The notes beneath the pieces are model-generated. The model was given only the letters and a program-made list of their open reading frames with translations, was not told the DNA's origin and did no database searches. The position numbers were made by a program, and so were the translations under genes. This document shows, one piece after another, positions 31,476 to 39,027 of a stretch of DNA of 64,000 nt (position 1 is its first letter; each line of letters begins with the position of its first letter). The stretch is from Halomonas cupida (GTDB lineage: Bacteria; Pseudomonadota; Gammaproteobacteria; Pseudomonadales; Halomonadaceae), in the NCBI RefSeq assembly GCF_900142755.1, contig NZ_FRCA01000004.1:291592-355591 (forward strand). The letters are read 5' to 3'.

Positions 31476-31672
31476 CCTTGTCCTCCGCCATTGGTCGCTG
31501 CCGCACGCCGAATGCGCCGCCGCAGATCACGGCGCACTGTGCGAATTTCACTGCGTACCAGCAGCACACAGAGCGCAAGAAGCCCCAGACTGACGCCCCA
31601 GGCCGTCCATACGTAGACACCATGACGGCCCATGGCCAACCAGTCGGAAAAGGAGTCGAAGGCCATCAACAT
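31472..31672 (-). CDS. ccmD: Heme exporter protein CcmD
   Basis: CcmD is a small single-span membrane protein needed to release holo-CcmE from the CcmABC complex. The 66 residues contain the family start [20 protein letters not shown], one transmembrane segment (about 20-40) and an arginine-rich cytoplasmic tail. It overlaps both neighbours (ccmC by seven bases, ccmE by four). Confidence 0.92.
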   Translation of the reverse strand: MLMAFDSFSDWLAMGRHGVYVWTAWGVSLGLLALCVLLVRSEIRTVRRDLRRRIRRAAATNGGGQG

Positions 31673-32406
31673 TTCTCCCTGAACATGTCCTGCACCCAGC
31701 GCTTGCTCTGCTCACGGCGCAGGATCTCGCTGCGCACCCGTGTCAACGTGAAGGCAGCAAAGAAGGCATAGAACCCCACCACCATGATCAGTAGGGGTAA
31801 CCACATTTCCACCGGCATTGCCGGACGTTCGGTGATGGTGAATGAAGCGGGCTGATGCAGGGTATTCCACCACTCTACGGAGTATTTGATGATGGGAATA
31901 TTGACCACCCCGACCATGGTCAGAATAGCGGCCGCCCGTGCCGCCGACTCGAGGCGGTAGAACGTGGCCCGCAGTACCATCACACCGATATACAGGAACA
32001 GCAGGATCAGCATCGAAGTCAAGCGTGCATCCCACTGCCACCAGGTTCCCCAGGTCGGCTTGCCCCACACAGAACCCGACAGCAATGCCATGAACGTCAT
32101 TACGGCACCCAATGGCGCCATCATCGCCGCCGCCATATCGGCCACCCTGATCTTCCACACCATGTAGACGAATCCACAGACCGCCATGGCGATATAGATC
32201 GACTGGCCCAGGAAGGCCGCCGGCACATGGACATAGATGATGCGGAAGCTGTTGCCCTGCTGATAGTCAGCCGGCGCAAAGACCAGCCCCCAGACGCTGC
32301 CGACCACGATCAGGATCAACGCCAGAGCCCAGCACCAGGGTTCGAATCGCGACGCAATAGCGTAGAACCAGCGCGGCGACCCGAGTTTATGGAAAAACGC
32401 CCACAT
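31666..32406 (-). CDS. ccmC: Heme ABC exporter permease CcmC
   Basis: CcmC binds heme at the periplasmic face and attaches it to CcmE. From the chosen start the protein has 246 residues, six membrane segments and the WWD motif [18 protein letters not shown]. The start at 32406 ([15 protein letters not shown]) has AAGGA at proper distance. Upstream in-frame starts to 32490 overlap ccmB and lack similarity. A 17-base gap separates it from ccmB. Confidence 0.96.
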   Translation of the reverse strand: MWAFFHKLGSPRWFYAIASRFEPWCWALALILIVVGSVWGLVFAPADYQQGNSFRIIYVHVPAAFLGQSIYIAMAVCGFVYMVWKIRVADMAAAMMAPLGAVMTFMALLSGSVWGKPTWGTWWQWDARLTSMLILLFLYIGVMVLRATFYRLESAARAAAILTMVGVVNIPIIKYSVEWWNTLHQPASFTITERPAMPVEMWLPLLIMVVGFYAFFAAFTLTRVRSEILRREQSKRWVQDMFREKC

Positions 32407-32423
32407 CGGTATCATTCCTTGAA

Positions 32424-33170
32424 TCAATCGTGAAGACTGACACGCAACGAGGCCGCAATGGCCCATGGCGCCAGCATCAATGCCACACACAGGAAGGCAC
32501 CGAGAATTGCCAGATGGGCCAACCAGGCCCCGCCCTCGATAACAGCGACGATAGCGCCACTACCGAAGATCAGCACCGGCATGAATAGCGGCAGTACGAT
32601 CAACGCCAGCAGCATTCCGCCCCGCGCCAGCCCAACGGTCAGTGCCGCACCGATGGCGCCGATCAGGCTGATACAGGCACTGCCCAGCGCCACGGAAGCC
32701 GACAGCACCAGGTAACTGCCCTCGGGAAGCGACAACATCAGTCCCAACAGCGGCGCCAACAAGGCCAGTGGAACACCGGTCACCAGCCAATGCACTGCCA
32801 CCTTGGCGATCACCAGCAATGGCAATGGATGCGGCGTCAACATCAGCTGTTCCAGGGTGCCATCATCATGATCAGTACGAAACAGCCCATCCAGTGACAG
32901 CAGCGCTGCAAGCAATGCCGCCACCCACAGGATACCCGGCGCAATCAACGCCAACTGGTCAGCATCAGGAGAAATGCCCAACGGGAACAGGGTGATGACC
33001 ATGGCGAAGAACATCAGCGGCGTCAGCGCATCGCCGGGGCGCCGTGTCACCATCAGCAAGTCGCGTTTCAGCGTTGCCGACAGGGCTGTTCCCAGTCCCG
33101 CGCCGCTGCTGCGTGCCCTCAGTAACCCTGGTGAATCCAACGGATCCAGTGATCGAACTTCCTGCCTCAT
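32424..33170 (-). CDS. ccmB: Heme ABC exporter permease CcmB
   Basis: CcmB is the second membrane subunit of the CcmABCD complex. The 248-residue protein has about six hydrophobic segments. Family landmarks visible are [22 protein letters not shown], the [12 protein letters not shown] segment and the closing [16 protein letters not shown]. It overlaps ccmA by four bases. Confidence 0.96.
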   Translation of the reverse strand: MRQEVRSLDPLDSPGLLRARSSGAGLGTALSATLKRDLLMVTRRPGDALTPLMFFAMVITLFPLGISPDADQLALIAPGILWVAALLAALLSLDGLFRTDHDDGTLEQLMLTPHPLPLLVIAKVAVHWLVTGVPLALLAPLLGLMLSLPEGSYLVLSASVALGSACISLIGAIGAALTVGLARGGMLLALIVLPLFMPVLIFGSGAIVAVIEGGAWLAHLAILGAFLCVALMLAPWAIAASLRVSLHD

Positions 33171-33805
33171 GCTGCCGCCACCTCACCAGCCAGACGCAGG
33201 CTGCGCAGCCCTTCGATACGCTCGAGAGCATGATGCGTCGTCACCAGCACCGCGCCTCCCCTACGCGCATGCTCCGCCAGCAACTGCTCCAGCGCAGCCA
33301 CGCCCTCGGCGTCGATGGCGATGAAGGGTTCATCCAGAACCCACAGCAAGCGGGGCGTCAGGTGCAGGCGCGCCAGTGCGATGCGGCGCTGCTGTCCGGC
33401 CGACAACTGTATGGCTGGCACCTCCTCGAACCCGACCAGGCCCACCCTGGCCAGCGCCAACTCACAATCGCGGGAAGACACCTGGTCACCACTGATGGCC
33501 TGGTACCAGCGCAGATTCTCCAGCGCACTGAGGTGCGCCTTTACCCCGGCGCCGTGGCCCAGATAGAGCAGGTTGGCCAGTAGCTCGGACCGTACCCGTC
33601 GCAGAGGCTCCCCCTGCCACAGAACCTCGCCTTCCACATCGACAATCTGGCCACAGAGCACCTTGAGTAGCGTGGTCTTTCCGCTGCCGTTGGGTCCCTC
33701 GATACGCATCACATCCCCGGCGTTCAGGGTCAGGTCGAGGCCACGAAACAGCCAGCGGCCATCACGCTCGCAAGCCAGTTGTCGAGCTTCAAGACTCAGA
33801 CTCAA
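33167..33805 (-). CDS. ccmA: Heme ABC exporter ATP-binding protein CcmA
   Basis: CcmA is the ATPase whose hydrolysis drives release of holo-CcmE from CcmC. The 212-residue protein has Walker A GPNGSGKTT (about 36-44), signature LSAGQQRRIALARL and Walker B LLWVLDEPF. It is the first gene of ccmABCDEFGHI and diverges from the S24-peptidase gene, so the operon promoter must lie within 33806-34061. Confidence 0.97.
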   Translation of the reverse strand: MSLSLEARQLACERDGRWLFRGLDLTLNAGDVMRIEGPNGSGKTTLLKVLCGQIVDVEGEVLWQGEPLRRVRSELLANLLYLGHGAGVKAHLSALENLRWYQAISGDQVSSRDCELALARVGLVGFEEVPAIQLSAGQQRRIALARLHLTPRLLWVLDEPFIAIDAEGVAALEQLLAEHARRGGAVLVTTHHALERIEGLRSLRLAGEVAAA

Positions 33806-33919
33806 GACACACCCCAGGATAAACAGATTCGCACAGACTTTACACGGATTGCCCCAGCCGAACCAGCAGCCACAGGCGGCAAGCCGTCGCAGTCTGATGA
33901 CAGATCAGATCCATGATAC

Positions 33920-33947
33920 TTGCGTGTTCCGCTGGCACTGCTATTCT
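33920..33947 (+). promoter_or_regulatory. Sigma-70 promoter of the S24 peptidase gene
   Basis: TTGCGT (33920-33925) and TATTCT (33942-33947) are separated by 16 bases and point toward the S24 gene. The predicted transcription start falls at or just before the LexA box at 33959, a good arrangement for repression. Confidence 0.5.
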
Positions 33948-33958
33948 TCTCCCAAACA

Positions 33959-33974
33959 CTGTATGTATCGACAG
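33959..33974 (+). promoter_or_regulatory. LexA (SOS) box
   Basis: CTGTATGTATCGACAG is an exact CTGT-N8-ACAG match to the gammaproteobacterial SOS box, within the good extended context CACTGTATGTATCGACAGGT. It lies 11 bases after a -10 hexamer and 87 bases before the S24 peptidase start. It therefore predicts DNA-damage induction of that gene. Confidence 0.75.
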
Positions 33975-34061
33975 GTATTTTTCGCAAGGAAGGCTCTGTC
34001 GCGATTGCTCCACTCCTGGTTGCAACCGCCGGCAGCGCTCGCCAAGGGGAGACCATGTGCC

Positions 34062-34538
34062 ATGACCACCGTCACACTGCAGTTCTTTGAGCGCCGTCCC
34101 AATCTGCCCATTGCCGAGAGCTGGGCTCCCGTCGACCATGACGCCGACAGCTGTGCCGAGATCCCGCTGATCGGTAATGTCTCGGCAGGCCTGCCCATTG
34201 AGGCCTGCAGCGACACCGCCAGCATTCACGTGCCCTCAAGCATGATCCGACGCAACACCTATGCGCTTCAGGTACGCGGAAACTCGATGATCGATTGCAA
34301 TATCTTCGATGGCGATGTGATCATCATCGAGCGCCAGGAAAGTGCCGAGAACGGCGAAACGGCAGTGGTCATGATCAACGACCAGGAGGTCACCCTGAAG
34401 AAGCTGTATATCGAGAAGAATGGTGTGCGCCTGCAACCGGCCAACACCAGCATGCCCCCCATCTATCTACGCAATAGTGACATTCGCGTACTGGGGCTGG
34501 TCATGGGTGTGGCACGACGGGCGGAGATGGCGGCCTGA
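34062..34538 (+). CDS. HTH-less LexA/UmuD-like S24 peptidase, SOS-regulated
   Basis: A 158-residue protein with the complete LexA C-terminal self-cleaving domain. The scissile A42-G43 lies in NVSAGLP, the catalytic serine is S75 in VRGNSMID, and the lysine is K113 in VTLKKLY. The 42 residues before the cleavage site hold no helix-turn-helix, so it cannot be a normal LexA repressor. The size recalls UmuD (139 residues), but no umuC follows. The start has AAGGGGAGA ten bases upstream. A longer frame from 33963 would begin inside the LexA box and is rejected. RecA-stimulated self-cleavage is the inferred chemistry; the partner is unknown. Its stop overlaps the next start (TGATG). Confidence 0.82.
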   Translation: MTTVTLQFFERRPNLPIAESWAPVDHDADSCAEIPLIGNVSAGLPIEACSDTASIHVPSSMIRRNTYALQVRGNSMIDCNIFDGDVIIIERQESAENGETAVVMINDQEVTLKKLYIEKNGVRLQPANTSMPPIYLRNSDIRVLGLVMGVARRAEMAA

Positions 34539-35164
34539 TGCGCTACCCGGTTCCCGATCTGGCGCCCGGTAGCTGGTTCGAAATCGAGATCGAGATCGAG
34601 CGCAGTCGTTTCATTACCTGGTTGGCCCATGCGCCGGATACGGCAGCGTTCGATGGCCTGCTGGCGGCCGCACGCAGCGCCCACCCCAATGCCAGCCATC
34701 ACTGCAGTGCCTTTGTCGCCGGTTCGCCCGGTGAGCAGGTCAATATCGGCTTTTCGGATGACGGAGAGCCCGGCGGGACCGCCGGTCGCCCGATGTACCA
34801 GGCCCTCACCGGCGATGGTATCGGCCAGGTCGCGGCAGTGGTCACTCGCTACTTCGGGGGCATCAAACTCGGTACCGGCGGCCTGGCGCGCGCCTATACC
34901 CAGGCGGTCATGGCGGCGCTGGCAGAAGTCCCGAGGCGTGAGATCACCGAACGCCGTGAGTTGCGTATTCAGGTTGATTTCGCCGGGGAAGCAGACACCC
35001 GGGACTGGTGTACCCAACACGACGTTACCATCACCGATGCCCTGTATACCGCCAACGGGGTTACCCTGGTACTGGGCTGGCCAAGCGATACGCCAGTGGA
35101 TGTCAGCACCCTGCACTCACGCCTGAAAGGCAGGCTGGAACTGGAAGGCGAAGCCCCGACCTGA
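34538..35164 (+). CDS. yigZ: YigZ/IMPACT family protein
   Basis: A 208-residue member of the IMPACT/YigZ family. The conserved SRFITWLAHAP start, HHCSAFVAG, the signature GFSDDGEPGGTAGRPMYQAL and VTRYFGGIKLGTGGLARAY are all present. A C-terminal EF-G-like DUF1949 domain follows. Eukaryotic IMPACT regulates GCN2; the bacterial role is not established, though ribosome- or RNA-related functions have been proposed. The gene is translationally coupled to the S24 peptidase gene (TGATG), so SOS control may extend to it. Confidence 0.88.
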   Translation: MRYPVPDLAPGSWFEIEIEIERSRFITWLAHAPDTAAFDGLLAAARSAHPNASHHCSAFVAGSPGEQVNIGFSDDGEPGGTAGRPMYQALTGDGIGQVAAVVTRYFGGIKLGTGGLARAYTQAVMAALAEVPRREITERRELRIQVDFAGEADTRDWCTQHDVTITDALYTANGVTLVLGWPSDTPVDVSTLHSRLKGRLELEGEAPT

Positions 35165-35232
35165 TTACCAACAGCCGATCGGCTTGCCCACCTTCCATTA
35201 TTGACCCGGCATGCTTTCATGTTGGGTTGATT

Positions 35233-35514
35233 GCGGCACAGGGATGTGCCGCCGTCGGCCATCAGGCCGACGCGAGACCGCATCACACCAGCAGATCCGC
35301 GCATCTGCGCCAGTGTGGTGCGGACGACAATCAAATCGATCAGGATGAGCTATTTGATTGCCATGTTAATAATAGCGGCACAGGGACCTGCTGCCGTCGG
35401 CCATCAGGCCGACGCGAGACCGCACCACACCAGCAGATCCACGCATCTGCGCCTGTGATGCGGACGACAATCAAATCGATCAGGATGAGCTATTTGATTG
35501 CCATATCAATAATA
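35233..35514. repeat. Tandem pair of 142-bp hairpin-rich repeats
   Basis: Two near-identical units begin at 35233 and 35375. Each contains three inverted repeats in the same order: GTCGGCC/GGCCGAC, GCAGAT/ATCTGC and CAATCAAAT/ATTTGATTG. Each unit ends in TTTGATTGCCAT followed by a TAATA- or CAATA-type tail. The gap lies between two convergent genes (yigZ and the acyltransferase), and short ORFs across it differ between copies. A piece of the unit end recurs at 45120-45141. Confidence 0.85.
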
Positions 35515-35544
35515 CCAGCTCTGACAGCTCCGCTTCTTCCCGAG

Positions 35545-37383
35545 TCAGGATATGCCGATTGAATTCGGGACCAACGCTTTCGTTTCCTCTGGCGCAGCTC
35601 TGGCCGATGCCCCGTCGGCAGTGACAGCGCCTGCAGGCGAACGCTCACTACGCCCGCCACTGGACGCTTCGGTGTCGCCGATATACCGAGCACGTTTCTC
35701 CGGCTTGAGCCTGGTGATATCCACCACCACCAGACCATCGATGCAATAGCTGAAGCCGGTATCGACCCCGAAGGCATGAAAGCTGACACCACCAGGCTGG
35801 GCCACCTCGACGTACTGCTTGTAGAGTGCCGGCACTCCAGCCCCCATCGCCTGCAACGCGTGTTTGAGGCGCAGGAAATCCGCCTTCATGTCATTGCCCG
35901 AAAACAGACGTTCAGCCTCATGGCGTCCAGCTGAAGACAGCTGCACCGGAGCACGTGGGCGTATCTCGCTGGCATCGTTGGCATGATAGTGGCGGTAGTA
36001 GCTGAGCAACAGGTCCTTGGCCAGCGGCGGCATATGGTTGGGAATGGTCACCGGGCCGAACAGCCAACGTACTTCAGGATGCTTACGCAGGTAAGCCCCC
36101 AGCCCCAGCCACAGATAGTCGAGGCTGCGGCGTCCCCAGTAGCGTGGCTGGACAAAGCTCCGTCCGAGCTCCAACCCATGACGCCAATCCTGCCAGGGAG
36201 CGTTGTCGAGATGGAAGATGGTTGAGCTGTAGAGCCCCTCGACCCCGCGCGCCTCAAGAATCCTGCTGACTTCACCGAGGCGATAGGCGCCGGCGATCTC
36301 GAGATCCTTGTCATCCCACAGGATCAAGTGGCGATAGAGGACATCGTAATCGTCGAGATCCCGCTTCCTGCCGGTCCCTTCGCCAACACGACGGAAGGCA
36401 ACCTCACGCAAGCGCCCAATCTCACGCATGACCGCCGAGTCCGGATGGTAGTCAAACAGCAGGATCTGCTTGCCATCCGGCGTCTCACCAAGTCGCTCGG
36501 CACCAGACAGCTCCTCCCGCAGTCGCTGGCGACTTTCCGGGTGAGCGATCCCCGACTCAGTAACGAATACACCGCGCTTGCCCTTGCCCAGACGATAGAC
36601 ATGCTTGCGCAACAGCTTGAGCTTGGCGGCGGTCGCCAGATCGTCACGGTCAAAGCGATCCAACGGAATCTCGCCCCCTACCCGCATGGCAATCTGCCGA
36701 CCACGCTGGCGAAACATCTCGTTGGGCAGCAGCAAGGTGCCAAGCGGCGAGTAGAGCGACGTCAGTGAATAGAACAGCGAGGAGTTACGCCCTCCGACAT
36801 GCACCGGCACAATGGGCGCATTGGTTCGGCGCGCCGCATGCAGAAAACCGGACATCCAGTCGCCGTCCTTGATGCCCGACGGGCCCGCACGGGACACCTC
36901 TCCAGCAGGAAAGACGATAACCGCCTGTTCCTCGTCCAGAGCGTCGACGATGCCCTGAAGGCTCTTGCGAAATCCCCTGCGCGACAGGTTGTCCACCGGC
37001 AACAACAGCGGCGCCAGCGGGCGAATCTGCAACAACAGGTCATTGGCAATGATCTTCACGTCCGGGCGCAGATCCGCGACCATGCGCACCAGCGCCAGGC
37101 CATCGAGCGCCCCCAGCGGATGATTGGCGACAATGACCACGCGCCCGGTTACCGGAATATTGTCACGCTCGCGGGAGGAAAGCGTGTAGCCGAAGTCCAG
37201 ATGCTCCAGCACCCGATCAATGAACTCGAGGCCGCCGACGTTCTGGTACTGCACCAGAAAGTCGTTGATTTCCTGCTCATGCACCAACCGCTTGAGACCG
37301 GCAACAAACAACTGTCGACACCACCCCGGCCAACGTTGAACTGCCGGCGCCTTTTCACGCAGCGCTCCATCGATATCGATCAT
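35545..37383 (-). CDS. olsF: Bifunctional acyltransferase, OlsF-like (ornithine lipid synthesis)
   Basis: A 612-residue two-domain protein. The N-terminal half is a lysophospholipid-type O-acyltransferase with the catalytic NHPLGALDG motif (near 88-96) and the later FPAGEVSR block. The C-terminal half (about 290-500) resembles the OlsB/GNAT-type N-acyltransferase (LLFDYHPDSAVMREIGRLRE...VAFRRVGEGTG). This fusion is the architecture of OlsF, which makes the phosphorus-free ornithine lipids in Serratia and Vibrio; older annotations call it a putative hemolysin. The start at 37383 has GGGAAAGG upstream; the frame extends to 37509 through repeats and is not supported. It follows the oad terminator. 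Confidence 0.75.
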   Translation of the reverse strand: MIDIDGALREKAPAVQRWPGWCRQLFVAGLKRLVHEQEINDFLVQYQNVGGLEFIDRVLEHLDFGYTLSSRERDNIPVTGRVVIVANHPLGALDGLALVRMVADLRPDVKIIANDLLLQIRPLAPLLLPVDNLSRRGFRKSLQGIVDALDEEQAVIVFPAGEVSRAGPSGIKDGDWMSGFLHAARRTNAPIVPVHVGGRNSSLFYSLTSLYSPLGTLLLPNEMFRQRGRQIAMRVGGEIPLDRFDRDDLATAAKLKLLRKHVYRLGKGKRGVFVTESGIAHPESRQRLREELSGAERLGETPDGKQILLFDYHPDSAVMREIGRLREVAFRRVGEGTGRKRDLDDYDVLYRHLILWDDKDLEIAGAYRLGEVSRILEARGVEGLYSSTIFHLDNAPWQDWRHGLELGRSFVQPRYWGRRSLDYLWLGLGAYLRKHPEVRWLFGPVTIPNHMPPLAKDLLLSYYRHYHANDASEIRPRAPVQLSSAGRHEAERLFSGNDMKADFLRLKHALQAMGAGVPALYKQYVEVAQPGGVSFHAFGVDTGFSYCIDGLVVVDITRLKPEKRARYIGDTEASSGGRSERSPAGAVTADGASARAAPEETKALVPNSIGIS

Positions 37384-37413
37384 CTGCCTTTCCCCAGGCG
37401 TGGCGTTATAAGG

Positions 37414-37478
37414 CCAGACTAGGGCGGACAAGTGACAGTTGGATGGCCGGACCAGGACGGAGAAATGACAGTGGGATG
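37414..37478. repeat. Imperfect 33-base direct repeat upstream of olsF
   Basis: Two adjacent units (37414-37445 and 37447-37478) share most bases, including GTGACAGTTGGATG versus ATGACAGTGGGATG. They lie between the olsF start and the RAGCCGC heptamers. They might be an upstream regulatory or purely repetitive sequence. Confidence 0.5.
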
Positions 37479-37479
37479 C

Positions 37480-37534
37480 GAGCCGCAAGCCGCGAGCCGC
37501 AAGCCGCAAGCCGCAAGCCGCGAGCCGCGAGCCG
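37480..37534. repeat. RAGCCGC heptamer tandem array, copy C
   Basis: Nearly eight head-to-tail copies of a heptamer, four GAGCCGC (the last one degenerate) and four AAGCCGC, lie upstream of olsF. The period and RAGCNNC pattern match the GAGCTAC and GAGCTTC heptamers elsewhere in the window, but the flanking blocks of copies A and B are absent. The remainder of 37384-37695 holds the oad terminator and nothing else recognised. Confidence 0.85.
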
Positions 37535-37584
37535 GTCGATGCTGAACGGATAGGCCTCAGCCAATGGTGAAAGCTGGCCTGACG

Positions 37585-37617
37585 AAAAAAGGGAGCTCCC
37601 GTAGCACAGGAACTCCC
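37585..37617 (-). terminator. Intrinsic terminator of the oad operon
   Basis: On the minus strand GGGAGTTCCTG and CGGGAGCTCCC pair over 11 positions (two G-U) around TGCTA, followed by TTTTTT. It lies about 80 bases past the oadB stop, before the heptamer array. Confidence 0.8.
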
Positions 37618-37695
37618 TCTTTCAGTTGGGTGCGCCGAACCTGACGCCTCCGACCAACCGCTCGAGACTCGGAACTCGAGGCCCGAAGCTGGCCT

Positions 37696-39018
37696 TCAGC
37701 CCAGATACTTGATCATCACCCCGGCGGCCACTGCCGAGCCGATGACGCCGGCGACATTCGGCCCCATGGCATGCATCAGCAGGAAGTTATGGGGGTTGGA
37801 CTCCAGCCCGATCTTGTTGGACACCCTCGCCGCCATGGGTACGGCAGAGACACCAGCCGAACCGATCAAGGGATTGATCGGGTTCTTGCTGACCGCATTG
37901 AGCAGCTTGGCCATCAACACGCCACAAGCGGTACCGATCGCAAAGGCGACCATGCCGAGCCCGAGAATGCCCAGCGTCTCGATCGCCAGGAAACGATCCG
38001 CCATCAGCTTGGAGCCCACGGAAAGGCCGAGGAAGATCGTCACGGTATTGATCAGGGCATTCTGCGCAGTATCCGACAGACGCTCGACCACCCCACACTC
38101 ACGCATCAGATTGCCGAAGCAGAACATACCCAACAGTGGCGCCGCATCCGGAAGGAACAGGACCACCAGGATCAACAGCGCCAGCGGGAAAACGATCTTC
38201 TCCAACCGCGAAACCGGGCGCAGTTGGGTCATGGCGATCTCGCGTTCCTTCGCCGTGGTCAACGCACGCATGATCGGCGGCTGAATCAGTGGCACCAACG
38301 CCATATAGGAGTATGACGCCACGGCAATAGCCCCCAGCAACTCCGGCGCCAGCATACTGGCCACATAGATCGAAGTCGGACCATCCGCACCACCGATGAT
38401 ACCGATCGCTGCCGCCTGGTTGAGGGTGAAGTCCATCACCCCCGCCGCCGACAGCGTCACCGCCCCGATCAGCGTGGCAAAGATACCGAACTGGGCAGCA
38501 GCACCGAGGAACAGCGTACGCGGATTGGCCAGCAGCGGACCGAAGTCGGTCATCGCACCGACCCCCATGAAGATCACCAACGGGGCAATACCCGAGGCAA
38601 TCGCCACACTATAGAACTGGTACAACACGCCATGGGCAAAACCGGCGTCCATGGCGATATCGTTGGCCGTACGCACCAGCGCCGGTGAGATATCGCTGTG
38701 CAACAGCTCCTCAAGCGAGTGCCGCCAGCTGTCGATATCAACACCAGCAGGCAGTGAGGTTCCCAATGCCTGAGCCATCTGCGTCAATAGTTCGGGACGA
38801 CCAAGGTGGGCCGCCTGCTCGGCGGCCGACAGTGCCAGTCCTGCCTCGGGAATATTGGCAAGAATCCCGCCAAAACCGATCGGCACCAGCAACAGCGGCT
38901 CAAATTTCCTGGCTATCGCCAGCCACAGCAGCAGCAGCCCGACCACCACCATTACCGCCTGGCCGAGGCTCAGGTTGTACAGGCCGGAGCCGTACCAGAG
39001 CGTCAGAATCTTCTCCAT
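37696..39018 (-). CDS. oadB: Oxaloacetate decarboxylase beta subunit OadB (sodium pump)
   Basis: OadB is the integral membrane subunit that decarboxylates carboxybiotin and exports Na+. The 440-residue length and about nine to eleven hydrophobic segments fit the family. Landmarks are GIMDF-like [26 protein letters not shown] (about 210-235), with the Na+-site aspartate in GGADGPT, and the C-terminal [34 protein letters not shown]. It lies ten bases after oadA. It pairs with OadA (carboxyltransferase) and OadG (assembly). Confidence 0.96.
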   Translation of the reverse strand: MEKILTLWYGSGLYNLSLGQAVMVVVGLLLLWLAIARKFEPLLLVPIGFGGILANIPEAGLALSAAEQAAHLGRPELLTQMAQALGTSLPAGVDIDSWRHSLEELLHSDISPALVRTANDIAMDAGFAHGVLYQFYSVAIASGIAPLVIFMGVGAMTDFGPLLANPRTLFLGAAAQFGIFATLIGAVTLSAAGVMDFTLNQAAAIGIIGGADGPTSIYVASMLAPELLGAIAVASYSYMALVPLIQPPIMRALTTAKEREIAMTQLRPVSRLEKIVFPLALLILVVLFLPDAAPLLGMFCFGNLMRECGVVERLSDTAQNALINTVTIFLGLSVGSKLMADRFLAIETLGILGLGMVAFAIGTACGVLMAKLLNAVSKNPINPLIGSAGVSAVPMAARVSNKIGLESNPHNFLLMHAMGPNVAGVIGSAVAAGVMIKYLG

Positions 39019-39027
39019 GATGCGTCC

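Noticed and set aside
33573..34061. The long upstream extension of the S24 peptidase frame.
   Set aside because: It runs through the ccmA start on the opposite strand, the promoter and the LexA box. The product before residue MTTVTLQFF has no family similarity.
35490..35792. Short frames through the 142-bp repeats that end in MAIK-like residues.
   Set aside because: They differ between the two repeat copies and stop after a few codons, so they look like by-products of the repeated sequence.
37384..37509. N-terminal extension of the olsF reading frame.
   Set aside because: It is encoded by the heptamer array and the 33-base direct repeat. The family N-terminus starts at 37383 with a good Shine-Dalgarno.
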